A stretch of DNA of 64,000 bases from Syngnathus acus. Its lineage: Eukaryota > Chordata > Actinopteri > Syngnathiformes > Syngnathidae. Shown piece after piece: positions 1 to 12,600 of the stretch; position 1 is the first letter of the stretch, and the number at the start of each line of letters is the position of its first letter. The position numbers and the translations under genes were made by a program. The notes beneath the pieces were generated by a model that searched no databases, was not told the DNA's origin, and saw only the letters and a list, made by a program, of their open reading frames with translations. The stretch is from NCBI RefSeq assembly GCF_901709675.1, contig NC_051089.1:3636476-3700475 (forward strand), given 5' to 3'.

Positions 1-49
1 AGTCTTAACTGGTGTCCACTGGGGATGCTGCGAGGGGCTTGTTGATTTT

Positions 50-51
<2 letters not shown>

Positions 52-103
<52 letters not shown>
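52..103. repeat. (CA)n microsatellite
   Basis: A perfect CA dinucleotide run of about 26 units. Confidence 0.97.
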
Positions 104-106
<3 letters not shown>

Positions 107-239
107 AGGGGTGGTTTGTGGATACTGCATTTGATCGTTTTAGGACCTCGTGGGGTTGTTTGGTCAGGCTAGCGTACCATTATCGCGGCGCTAACCCCTC
201 TGAGTTGCTGTTACATGGAGCCTCTGTTTAGGAGGATAA

Positions 240-570
240 TCTAATTGGGATTCTCTTTGCGCCAGCAAGGTTTAGGGTTTCAAGCGGGTTTTTGGGTTTG
301 GAACCGTGCTTACTTTGAAGTTACGATATTAAATAAGTGTTGTGGTTGTAACATACACTTTCAATCCAGATTTAGGGTGTGTCGAGCAAGTATTAAGGTT
401 TCAGTACTCGGCTCGGGTTCCCAATAAGGCTTTCAAACCAGGGTATGGCATTCAGGTTTGGATTTTAAACCTTAGAATTTTCAAACAAGTACCGAGGGTT
501 TGTAATCCTAGTGAGAGTTTCCAAATGTCAAATTCTGATTTCAAATGAGGCTTTGCAATGAGGTTTCAAT
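240..570. repeat. decayed GGTTTCAAA minisatellite
   Basis: Irregularly spaced words such as GGTTTAGGGTTTCAA, GGCTTTCAAACCAGGG and GAGGTTTCAATCTGGG recur every 20-40 bp. This looks like a heavily mutated short-unit tandem repeat. Similar words in the opposite orientation occur near 58000-58920. Confidence 0.5.
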
Positions 571-651
571 CTGGGCTAGTCAAAGCTGCGGCAGCATGTA
601 TACAATCCTTTTTTCCCCACTGCGCTTCACTTTTTCCTCTTGGCTTAAGCG

Positions 652-653
<2 letters not shown>

Positions 654-695
<42 letters not shown>

Positions 696-728
696 TTGTG
701 TGTGTGTGTGTGTGTGGTGTGTGTGTGT

Positions 729-773
<45 letters not shown>

Positions 774-774
774 T

Positions 775-861
<87 letters not shown>

Positions 862-903
862 TGTGTGTGTGTGTGTGTTGTGTGGGTGTGTGTGTGTGTG
901 TGT

Positions 904-980
<77 letters not shown>
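654..980. repeat. interrupted (TG)n microsatellite, about 325 bp
   Basis: A long TG dinucleotide array broken by GTGGTG and GTTGTG slips. It yields spurious Cys/Val and His/Thr open frames, which are not genes. Alternating purine-pyrimidine DNA of this length can adopt Z-form. Confidence 0.98.
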
Positions 981-981
<1 letters not shown>

Positions 982-3569
982 CGCCACCAATGATCATTGT
1001 GAGGGAAGAAGCTTGGCTGTGACTCTCCTTTCAATAATGACGCCACTCGTCCTTTGCACGCGACTCATTGTGGCGTGATTGCAGATTGTAACCTTGATTA
1101 CGTTGTTTGCCCTTCATCTTACGTTCACCTCCATCTACTCCTTCTACTTTGGGACTTGAGTCCAATGGAATAAATGACAGATAGAACTATTTGCTGGTGC
1201 CCGAGGTTAGGGGCTAAGCCTAAAACTCTCTCGTCGACATGCCAGTTCACATTAAAGGCACGGACGGTTCGCCGCGCCGCTAAAACGACACAGCCGCTAC
1301 CGCTGATGATGATGTGATGTGTTTTACGGGCACCGAGATGCTGGGATGTGAACTCCCGGCTGGAGTCAAGTCGTTTGGCCCAGAGCCACGAGCTGCTGCT
1401 ATTCCGAGGCAGGAGGAAAATGTCAGCCCACCGCTCTCGCTCTCTGTTTTTTTTCCCACGCTGTTTCCTCTCTCCCTCGAACTCGCTCTCTCTCACACTC
1501 GCTAGCGCTCTCCTCTCTCATCCTTTCACCTCAAACAGAAGCTGACATCAGCAGCAAGTTTAAGAACTGACTAAAGTGAGGAAGGAGGGACGTCTTACAC
1601 ACCTGGCTTGAAAAGGGTGACCTTATTTGAAAGCCAATGTCAAAACAAAAAGCTAACGGCTAGTTGTCATGGTGGCTTTCATGGCACATCAGCTTGAGAC
1701 TTCCTCCGGTTTTAGTGAAAGCGATTGAAAGATCCATATCTGATTTAATGAGCCATTTGTAGTTTGTGTGTGTACTTAGACTTGCATGGCTTATTCTTCG
1801 AGACGCTCAACTTTATTTATCGTGCGCTTGAAAAGAAAATGAAGCTGTAACAAAGATTGACACAAATAGAAGTCTTTATTATCGGTTGTATCGTGGGGAT
1901 ACAATGAAATCGTGGCTCCCGAAAGCATACAACTCAACCAATAATGAAATATAACAACGATTGCGTCGAGTAATGGCAGGATCAATGTTCTCACAGCTCA
2001 AGAGTTTTTCGATCCCCGTAATGGGAGCTTCGTGACGGCAACAACTGGCCAGGCCAGCTGGAGCCGAGCGGAACTTGGAAGGAGACCGAAATTCCCACCG
2101 CCACCGAGCTCTTGAATTTGTCAATTGTCTCGGGGAATTTCACTTTCCACCCCCGATGCTGGAAACATGTTAAACTCTTAAGTGGAGTCGAATTGCTGAA
2201 CGTTGCATTTGCTTGCGTTGGTGTTAACGTCGACTGGTGCCGTTTCATTTGTGCGTGTGTGTGCGTCCATGCAGTTACGTGTGAGCAGCTCATCGAGCAT
2301 GTTTGTTCCCTTTTCTGTTTGATGTGATGTTGGCACAAGCATCTGTGCGTTAGTGCGTCAGTATTTGTTTGGGGTTTGAAGTATGCATGCGAGTACACCA
2401 AGTCCTTTGCAAAAGGAGCATAGTTTCTCAACTGATGAGCATTTGCCACCTCACATGGAAGTCAGTCTGCGAGGCTCACACACGTGATCTTGTTTTTTTC
2501 CCCCCCCCCTCTCTGGTGTGTTCGCTTAATCAATGACTGCACTGTCTGGGTCTATTTTTTAACTTTGACATGACATCACCGCTGGCTGAGCTGGCCCACA
2601 AACGTGCTTTCTCATGGGAATCGTGTAACCCATTGCAATTTTTTTTTTTTTTAAAAAGCCATTTTGACCAAAAGTAGCAATTATTCTATGTTCCATTGTA
2701 TATAAGTAAGTTCCAAGTTGGCTCTATTTAATTAGGTCATGGATATTGTATTATGTTATACAATGTGAACATTTCACTCTTGTTGAAAAAGAAAAAAAAA
2801 AAAAAAGAACAACCTCCGGCGCTCCTTTATTTTACATTTGGTCAGACCGGGTTCTCTGAGCCGCCACTGCGACTCACTGTCACCTCCCTGATAAACAAAT
2901 AAAGCCTCGAAGAATTTGCATAGGGATGAAGAAAAAAGTGTTTCATGTAAAAGCTATTACAGTTTTTAAAAAAGATGTGAAGTTCTTCACAGAGAAGCCA
3001 GTGATGGTTCTCAAACTTTAAAAAAAAAAAACAAAAGGAAAAAAAAAGTTTAAAAATTTAAAGCCCATTTGATTATAATGCAAAATAGTTTCGAATCTAA
3101 TAAGTCCGAGATCTGCACAGCCACCGAAAAGTGGCTGCAAAGCCAAGTCAAAGGCTCTCCACTGTTTCCATCAACTTTAACACGGAGTCTGTTAAGTTGA
3201 GCGAGCAGCCAATTCCCCAAATCACTGAAGCTTTGACTGCCACCTGCAAAGAAGTGAAGGTGGTACTTTTGGGAGGGGTGTGTGTGTGATTACTTTGTAG
3301 CTAAAAGCAGACTTGGCAGGCACACACACACACAGCTGTTGTATAGCACATATGAAGCAAAGCCTCGCGTGCTCACGGCCAACCCATCTGACGCCCCCTC
3401 CTCCCCCGAAGACCCCCGGAAGCAGGCGCCTCAGGGGCCTGGCAGCCGCCTCATTGTCGCCTCCTTTCCGACACTTGCGGACGGCCGCATCACTTCGTCT
3501 CGCCGGCTGACGCGTGTCACATGTTGCTGAGACTGATTCAGTGTCTTCCTGTTTCCTTCCACTTGGTAG

Positions 3570-3624
3570 ATCCACCGCGACGGCGAGACGCCCTTACAGC
3601 AGCCGCTCGACGCTCAACACTCAG
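3570..3624 (+). CDS. akap13: akap13 small exon, first one supportable in window
   Basis: This is a 55-nt exon. The acceptor is a pyrimidine-rich run ending TTGGTAG and the donor is CAG|GTAAGA. It enters in phase 0 and leaves in phase 1, as the exon at 8097 requires. It reads [18 protein letters not shown] with no stop. I do not recognise this peptide from memory, so the call rests on splice signals, phase and strand. It could be an alternatively used exon. Exons further 5', including the very large one typical of the gene, would lie before position 1. Confidence 0.6.
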
Positions 3625-6600
3625 GTAAGACCAACTTCCTTGATGGTTTTTGTGACTCGAAACTGATTTTATATAGGCGTCAGTGTTTATTTGTTCGGTA
3701 ACTCCTTTGTCGTTTTTGCTGATTGCCCATGTGACTTTCCACATGTACAATTGATACCGCCAAAGTGCTTTGTCTAGCCAAGAGTGAATCATGTTCTAGA
3801 AAAAAAAAAAAAATTTAAACAGCCCGACTTCCTCTCCACGACCTTTTTTCTTCCCACACACACTTGCACGTCGTTCGGGTTGAGAGAGCACGAGTAATGA
3901 AAATAAAACCTTTTGTTAGCAAATCAAGCTCTTTACAGGCGTTAGTGACCGCAAATTTGTGACTAGTAAAGAAATGCAAATAAAAGTCATGCTGAATCGT
4001 CAATACTGCCAGAATTATCAGGCCCCCCCCCCCCCCCCCCCCCCCCCACTGTATTCATTAAAAACCAGCTCAGAATGTCCAGCATGATCTTTTCACACCG
4101 TAAGGAGAATTGCTGATAAATCAGCTCCAGGCAGTCCTAATTAGCTGCCCTCCAATTGACTTATCGGTGCTTCTCGCTTGTTAGCGTCCCCCGCGTGCAC
4201 ACGCCCCAAAGCTCCCGGCAAGTCGCGTCCTAATGATGCCGGATTTTTGGTGTCAGGGTCAAACATGGTCAAATTCAGGGTTGAGATCTCGATCCGAAAG
4301 GTGCCAGCCCTTTACTTACTCCACCATCCATCCATTATAGTTGTTCGGGGTGGCTACAGCGCATCCCCCTTCTCCATCGACGTCTATCTTGTGCATTCTC
4401 TGCCCTCATCTCTTCTCACACTACATCAATCAACCTTCTCTTAGGCCGCCTTCCTCTTGCTCTCGCAGCAGTTCCATCCTTCTCACCATATGCTCACTAT
4501 CTCTCCTCCGGGCGTGTCCGAAACATCCAAATGAGCTCTCGCTAACCCGAACATGATGATGAGCTCATTTCTAATCCCATCCATCGTTGTCACTCCGAAA
4601 GAAAATCTCAACACCTTCATTTCCGCCACCTCCAGCTCTGCTTCCTGTCATTTCTGCAGAGCCACACACAAAAAAAAAAAAGAATTTTGCCAAGATGACA
4701 TTGACTTAAGACCGGAACTTTTCTTATTTTACATATGGAACATTGGCCCTGTTTTTACGCTGACTCGGCAAAAAGCCGTGTTGTCGTAGCTAGCAACTCA
4801 TTTGTTGGGACTTGAGGATCTTTTTTTTTAACTATGAAAGACTTCTTAGATAAAGCTAACTCTGCATAAAGTGACCTTGTTGTCATGGCGTGTTTTGCTC
4901 AGATGTAACTTTTTTTTTTTGCGTCCTCTGAGAATAAGTGGCTGGTGAACCAAAGAAGGGGAAATAAATGAAGCCCTTATCTGCAATCTGTGTCTGTCTG
5001 GAGAAAACACTTAAAGGTAGAGACTCCGGGTATGAAAATGTGGAAGGCAATGAGGGCGCTCGATGATAGGAAGGCCCGATGGCGGCTTTATCTCCTGCGT
5101 TATTTCTCACCACATTCATTTCCTCGGATGCGGATGATTTGTTGGGATCATATCTCTGTATTCTTTTCCCTTCCTTACATTTTCCCGCCGACCTTTCAGT
5201 GGCCTCTTTTTTTATTTATTTATTTTTCCCCCCACAGTGATGTCCAACACCTTCGATGTTGCGAAAGAGCGACTCCTGCTTGTCATGATCTGTGACACTG
5301 GAAATGCGTCTTGAATACAAACCCGCCTCGTCGGGTTGCATCCCCCGCGAGACACGCGAGGATTTGCTGATGTCTCTCACAGATGTGCCTTGAAACATAA
5401 ACATTGTCGTTCCCAGTTATTCTAGTTGACCTCCAGTCGCAGTGGAGGATGGAAAAACAATCCCCCGCTTTAAGAAACGCAAATATGTGCCATGCAGGGT
5501 TTTTTTTGGGGGTCAAATGGAGATAAACCTAGTGTGAAATGCTCTCCTTGACATTGATGCGCTTTACTCAAAGGCTGCATTAACCCGCAGGTCTTCATGC
5601 TCATTTACGCGTCTTAAATCGCTCAAGTAAGAACTGCAAACACGAATATGGAATTTGGTATGTACTACAAAAAAAAAAGCCTCAGCGAAAAGAAAAGAGT
5701 CAACCGTTTTTCTTGGGATACTTCCCAAATGGACTCTGCAGAGCCTCCCAGATTTTTTTCTTCTTCTAAATTTAAACTCCCGAAGCTTGTTTTACCTTGC
5801 AATGTGAAATTTGATTGGCATGCGAGTCGACCGTCAAAAACGCTCTCAAGAATCTAAACGCCCGGCAGTAAGTCTGACATTTTGGTTTGAGTAGTAGTGC
5901 CTGTCTGATTTTTATTTTTCCTTCTGAAAATCAGTCTTTGCACCCAGTTTTACCATCAGCGTCGATTGAATTGGACAATGCAAACCCAGCCAGGATGACG
6001 ATTGCGCTATCCTTTTTTTTTGTCACCTGTTGCGGGTGTGTTTGCGACAGCTGTCAAAACTTGCACTAGCTTGCAAGGTTTAGTGAACAGTTGCGAGAGT
6101 GTGGACACACGCGCACACACACGCAATTGAAATGCTACGTCCATATGAATAACCAAAGGTTAAGCCAGCTGTCAGAAGCTTGAGTGGCTTTCATGCCCGG
6201 CATGTTTAATGTTGAGTACGGATGTCTAAAAGTGAGGCGAACAGTCGCCTGAATATCTTAATTAGCATGAATATTAGCACTGTGGCTAAAAATGAACGTA
6301 GACTTTTTGATTGGCCGTCTCATGAAGTTGTATACAAAGTCCAACCAGCAAATATTAGCAGCATTTTATTTTCTGACCTTTATTCCAAAAAAGCCATTTT
6401 GAAATTCTATACACGTGATTAAATGACAAAATGTAGTCATCGGCTCCATGCCGTGGTTCATCAAGCAAAAGAAAGCTTTGCGGAATTAGCCAGGAAATGG
6501 CCGCCATCCCGCGAGAGCCGTCGAAGAATTTAAACCTCTCCTACGTTTTGTGAAACAAAGCTCCACTGCATGCTTGGCTTCTTCTTTCAAAGGAAAATGA

Positions 6601-9600
6601 TTGCTAATTATTCAACTACAGCCGCTTTGTCCTCCTAATGAAGTCCCTCAGCAGTAGTCGCTCAGTTGACGTTCTCGGCTGCAGGATTTGTGATTGGAGC
6701 ACCCCCTTGGTGTGATTCCCCCTTCTTCTTTGGGTCCACTGCAGTCTGACAATTGTTCTTAACACACGTACTAAATGGAGTCGGTAGTTCTTTGGAACGT
6801 ACACGCCTTAACTCAGACCGAATTGTCAAACTACATGGCCGTTCAATTTTATACTGCAGAATGTTCTCTTATTGCCTCTGTCAATATACTGCCAGCAAAG
6901 GGCAGAGGTGCATGTCGGTTTCCATCACACCATTTTTTTTTTTGTACAGTGTCAAATGAGTGGTTGTATTAAAGTGTAAGAACAAGTTGATTGCCTTGGC
7001 GACCTTTGACGCCGAGTGACGGAGGCACTTTTGTCATTATTGTTGAGTAATTGTCAATTTAGCCTTATTGTACGAGCATGTTCAGTGGTTAAAGAGAAAA
7101 TGCTTGAAAATGACATATGGTATATATTTGGTGGAAATTGTACTTTGACTTTGGAGAAACTGTATGTGACTTTAGCACCTTCAATGTGTCAATGGAACGT
7201 CTCCATTTGTTTCCATAAGGGAGACAGGTCCCCGCGGTGTGTAACAGACGCACACACACGACCTTACATTTCCTCTCAAGGCTGAAAAATGTTCTGTGGG
7301 AGGACAAAGAATAACTTCCTCTCTCGCAGAAATGATGCAAAATGAGAAAATGATGTCATCCATTTGTGCCCGGGCAGCGGCTAAAGTAAGCTGGCTGTTG
7401 TCGGGCTCTTGCGGATTCTTCCTCTTCCTTTGTTTCCATAAATGTACAAAAGCTGTTGCTCTTTGTGCTTTACTTGTATGATGACCTTGGATAGAAAACT
7501 TTTTTTTTTCATATACTCTAGTATATAAATTTGAGTTTAGCCTCACAGGAGTAACTGTAAAAGTTTCCAGATTAAAAAAGATGGCCTTTATGTGATTCAT
7601 GAAATTCATGAAAAACCAAAAGTCTACAAAAAGTGTCTGTATTTTTCATAACAACACGTGGCAGCACAAAATACTCGTCAGGTGGCAACAAGAGGAAAAA
7701 GCTGACTTTGTCAGTGTGACACCTCCATTCAATTCAGGTTCAGAATGACGTAACTATCCATCCTCATGGCCTCTGATAATACCTCCAAAGTGGGGAAATT
7801 GACTTGTCGCATGGAAAAAATGCAAGGAGGGTCTCAAAACACACAACCGGTAGTTGTTTGCCTTCACGCTTCACACCAGAGAGCTATTTCTTTTTTTTTT
7901 TTTTGTCTTGTCAAAGACAGTCAGCCATTGAGCCAATTTGTCTTTTCACACCTTCTCAAATTTCAAGAGCTCATTTCACCTTCTTGCCCAACAGCCTTGC
8001 TTATTGTGTTCACAGTGGGAAGTGAGATGAATTGTTCTCAGAAACTTGCTTATCTCCAAGCTGTTCAATTTTGACCATTGTGCGGTGTCTTTTCAGGGTC
8101 TTCACGGTCGGCAACATTGCCTGCTTTGTCCAGCAGGACGGTCAGCAGCCACAGTTGCTCCTCGACCACTCACAGAGACTCGGGTAGCGATGCCGAGAGC
8201 TTGCTGAGCGCCGAGGTGGGATACGACAGCGTCTTCAACAAGGTTTGACCCGCTGCGCCAAAATCTTTTTGCCCTAGAAGAAAAACAAATGTTAAAGAAC
8301 TCGTGACAGGTTGGGAAAATACCATTTATCGACCCGGTGGCGGACACCTCGGCGTGCCACGTGCATTTAGATCTCCTCCTGGTTCGTGTTGTGCGAGGAT
8401 AACATTAAGTCCTAAACCGGGAGATGATTCCCTCTTTAAGTGCAGTCGGCCGGGTCACGTGGCTCGCCTGGATGAACCCCGGCGGTCACGTGATCTCTGT
8501 GACTTCCCAGAGGAAGTAGGGCGGGCTGGCACAAAGCCCACCTTTCACGACTGGCTCTCCTGACAGACGGGTCTCTGTGACAGGCTTCTTGCGCCGCAGC
8601 TGGTGGCACAAAAGGCCACAGTTCGAGCTCGCACCTTCAAATGAACTCTTAATAGACTGTTTGTGCGTGTGCGTGCGCGCGTCTGTATGCGTCACCCGTT
8701 TCCCACCACACCAGATATTATTGAGCTCAAATAGTCTTGATTAGGCAGTGACCCTGTGTGACCTTGCCGCACTAGCCGCCACGATGCTGAAATTTAGTAG
8801 TGGTTGGAAAAATGTACACCTTCATAGGAAAGACACATTTTGACAAGTTTGAAAATATCTACGGAAATGAATCAAACACTTTGCAGGTTGGTAACATTTT
8901 GAAAAAAAAGTAAAAGGAATATAAAATGGAAAAGGATTGAAATCTAAAGTTAATAAATTTGATTTTGTTACACTGGTGATAATCCCTTCAGGGGAAAGTC
9001 AAGCAGTTGCCTCTTCGCTTTAAAAAGTCAAAAGTTGTCCCCAGAGTTACTTTTTACCTTTCAAACCAAAACAAACAACAGTCTGTCATCTCACCTCAAT
9101 TGTTCCAGAATGACGAGCGAGTGACGGGCGGTGACAGCACCAGCGAGGTGTCCATCTCCTGCTCCTCCACGGACGACACGGCCAGCGTGGGGCCGTCCAG
9201 CTCCAGCCCGGACGGCAGCCAGGGCCTGGGTAGCAGCGGCTGGAGCCCCGAGGGCAGCGTCCACCCGGGCGCCCCCGTGCCCGCCGCCGACGGAAGTGTC
9301 GCCGGGGACGCCGAGGAGGAGGCCAAGGACAGAGTGAGCGAGGTGCCGCGGCGCTCCTGTCTCCTGCGCAGCAGCCTGCGCTCCCTCTCGCCTCTTCGCC
9401 GACACAGTTGGGGACCCGGGAAGAACAACGGAGGAGGCCCTGCCATGAACCAGAGGAGGTAAACACCACCCCGAGTCGGTGGGGGAATTATCTTTCACTT
9501 CCTATCTTTGTCTGATTCATCACCTCCCAGCTGCAAAGGGAGACTGACACGTCATAGGAGAAGGTATAGATTGGATTTTTTCTGTGTTCTGGTAGATGCA

Positions 9601-12600
9601 GAGCCCCGTCTCGCACATGTGCTTTTACCAAACAACCGCTGCATTGTTGTTCTTTCCCCACAGGCAGCGGTTGTGGGTGTGGTGTGTGCTTCTTGCTGCT
9701 CGGAATGCACAAGGACCACATGAGTGTTTAGTAGCTCTCATGTTGCTTAAAGAAAATATGACACACACATACAAGGAATGAGAAGAGCTTGTGGTCTGAG
9801 ACTAGTGTTTTACAATTCCCTAAACGGACGCACATGAGACAGAATAGATGTCCTCGTGATTGGTGGTGTTTGTTGTTAATATCCAAACATGCTGTGGCGA
9901 CGATGTCGGGAACACGTGGAAAGGAAAAAAATCGTACGTCGTTCAAACAATTAGGTAAACAAATGAAAATGGTTGAATTTGAATATCTGAAAGGGAAAGA
10001 GATTCTTTCCATGTGTCAAAATCGGCCGCCCCACGTCTGGATTTGCCCCGCCTGTCTCATCGCTCATCCCGTCCATCAGTCAGTCAGCGGCCCATGTTAG
10101 CAGCTGCCGCTCTGATTCATGTTGGCAGACGACCTCGGGGCTCCGCAAAGCGCCGCGCGATAATAATGTCATGAAGCGGGCCTCGGTGTGACGGATACGT
10201 TTGCGGCCGACTCCCCGAGGATAGGTGAGCGCTTATCTGCACTCCGACAATCAGCCAAGTCACGGGCGCTTTTGGTCCACTTGAGGTTAATTATGTTCCG
10301 ATGTGACGGGCCGATGATTTGCTGGATAATGGGGTGCCATGCAAAACCTCAGGGCTGCGACGGAGATAAGGGAGATTTATCAGCGCTGCAGCCGGCCGGG
10401 CTAGCTCATCCCGAAATGTAGCCGCTGGTTTTGCCTGCCTGTGATTGCCGCATCGGGATTTCCTTATTCAGCTGCCGTTGTTTGCGTTGTGAATCCTGTT
10501 CAAATAATCTGTCAGCTTTAGCCGATTGAAGTAATGGCCTCAATTCAAATTTCATTTCAAGTCCTGTCCAACGACATCGGCAATGGCCGCTGTTTCAGTT
10601 ACTGCACATGGTGGCGTACTTGCCCATTGTTTCTTTCAATTGGATGTTTGTGTCTAACGCAGAGCTGCGACCTGAAAGTCATCTCAGGTCATAAAGCGTC
10701 ACATCATAAAGCTGGGTAAAAGGTGCCTGCCTACTTTGAAGAATGGAGATTATGAAATTTTGGTGGTAGATATTTCATACTTAAAACAGAAAACCCAGAA
10801 TTAAATATTTAATTTGCATCTCTTTTTTTTTTTTTCTTCATTTTTAATTTTTTATATTTTATTTAAAGATGTATTTAATACTTGGAACAAAATCATTTTC
10901 ACCGTTTTAATTATAAAGCATGCCACTTGACATTTTTTCCCATTGATATTTATGGTATATATTTATTTTTCGTTGATTTGTGTTTATTATGTCGATGTTT
11001 TTCAATTTGAATTCTTCCTGTGTGTATTACACCGATTTGACTTTTATGTTTGCTCTATATGTTTTGTTTCAACATGTGGCTATAAAAACAGTTGGACTCC
11101 GTAAATAGTTGTCTTGTTTTAGCCCAGTCATGCAAGCAAAAACAGAACGAGTAAAACTGTAATCCAACCGATTGCTTTGACATGACTGCAAGCCGTAATG
11201 TTGTTTCTCTGTGTCGGCACAGCTACAGCCTGGAGGGCCTGAGTGGCAGCCAAGACGAGGCCCGGCGCCCGGCCAGTCAAGGCGCCCGCATTCTAGAACC
11301 TTCCAGAATGCTGCAGCACGACGCCGATGAGCGTGGCTCACTCGTGTCGCTCACCGAGGAGCAGGAAGAAGCGGGGCCGCCGTGCGGCCTAGAAAAGCAG
11401 GTGGGCTCTCACCCAGGCGCTCTGGTTTGGACATGTTCTGTCGTTTGACTCGTCTCACCCTCGACTCTCGCGCCGCCACAGAAGTCGAGGCGCTATCGTC
11501 CCTTGAGGAACAGCTGCCCTCCGATGACGCTGCCCCTCACCAAGTCCGTGTCCATGCTCGCCATCAGCCACAGGGACATAGACGGTGAGTGGCTGAGTTA
11601 TGTGGCAAATGAAAAAAAAAAGGTCAAGACAGATAAACATGTTTCCTCCGCCTGCGCTTTTACTAAAATTTGTCGTGATGTGTAAAAGGCATCTGGTTGA
11701 GGTGTGTTGTTTTATTAGGGAAGGGACCGCTTTTTTTTTTTAAGAAGTGTTTTCTTAATATGTCATTAACCGCAACGTGGCAGACGAGCTGTCGGTTCTT
11801 AATTTGTGATTGAGCGCTTGCTTTGGTTCTTTCCCCGCCTGCGCCCTCACCAGTGGTGGGACGTCTGCGCCGGAGGAGGCGGATTTCCTTCTCCTTCAGC
11901 CTTTCCCCAATCCTCACAAAATCTAAGTCTCTGTCCCTTTACGGCGACTCGTCCACTAGCGACGATGACGATAACGTCAGTAAGTATTTAGCCGAAGGCC
12001 AACGGGATGTGCGACGTGACCCTTAGACACCCTGCAGTTCCTTGTGCATCCAACAAGGGTGGGCAAACTGTGGCCTGTGTACCCATAATGGCTTTTTTTT
12101 TTTTACCTCACCTGTTTATTTTCAGATAACAACAAAAATCTAATGTGACTCTTAAGGGGCAAACGTTTGCCCACCCTTGGCCTACCATGTGAAAATAATC
12201 ATCCTTTATGCCAGTTGACATTGGACTTTTATAAAGAAGTCCACGAGCACCAAAATGCACCAGCGTCCAGACGAGGTTGGCTGAGGCAGGAGAGCTAAAA
12301 TATACATGGAAAAATGAATTATGAATTGCAGCCCCCCCCAAAAAAAGCACCTCATGCTTTATGCTGACTGGTTTGATAAAATTCTCCTGAAAGTTAAGAC
12401 TTCTTTCGTGGAGCTCAACTTGCCAAAGTTTTTTGATTTGGAATGACAGCAGACATTTTTGAACAATTCATGACAAAGGGCTTCGAAATTCAGCCATTTG
12501 GCTGACAAGCATTGAGCGCAGATGCTCCGGGGACCGCAGGACATGGATTATTTAATTTCCTGCCCCGCTTTTTGGAGCCCAGACTCCTTAAACGTTGACC

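Larger units (their letters stand above)
1..3569 (+). other. akap13: akap13 intron or upstream region, no exon supported
   Basis: No exon is supportable here. The contents are a (CA)n tract at 52-103, degenerate GGTTTCAAA-type repeats at 240-570, a long interrupted (TG)n array at 654-980, and two GC-richer patches (about 1200-1560 and 3360-3530) that could be alternative promoters or first exons but lack proof. A/T homopolymers lie at 2641-2652, 2790-2806 and 3019-3048. Confidence 0.6.
3625..8096 (+). other. akap13: akap13 intron (4.5 kb)
   Basis: GT-AG intron. It contains a poly-C tract (4023-4047), a LINE fragment in reverse orientation (4325-4665) and scattered A/T runs. No exon was recognised. 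Confidence 0.7.

Noticed and set aside
545-1078. Long Cys/Val and His/Thr open frames on both strands
   Set aside because: They are translations of the (TG)n array, which has no stops in most frames. They are not proteins.
1125-1496. 123-residue minus-strand open frame
   Set aside because: No family resemblance; composition reflects the CT-rich stretch at 1430-1510. No splice or promoter support.
3282-3530. 82-residue open frame just upstream of the first akap13 exon
   Set aside because: It ends in a stop before the acceptor and has no donor. It is kept only as a possible GC-rich promoter patch.
9086-9498. Long minus-strand open frames opposite akap13 exon 9109-9458
   Set aside because: They are GC-rich shadow frames of a confidently identified plus-strand exon.
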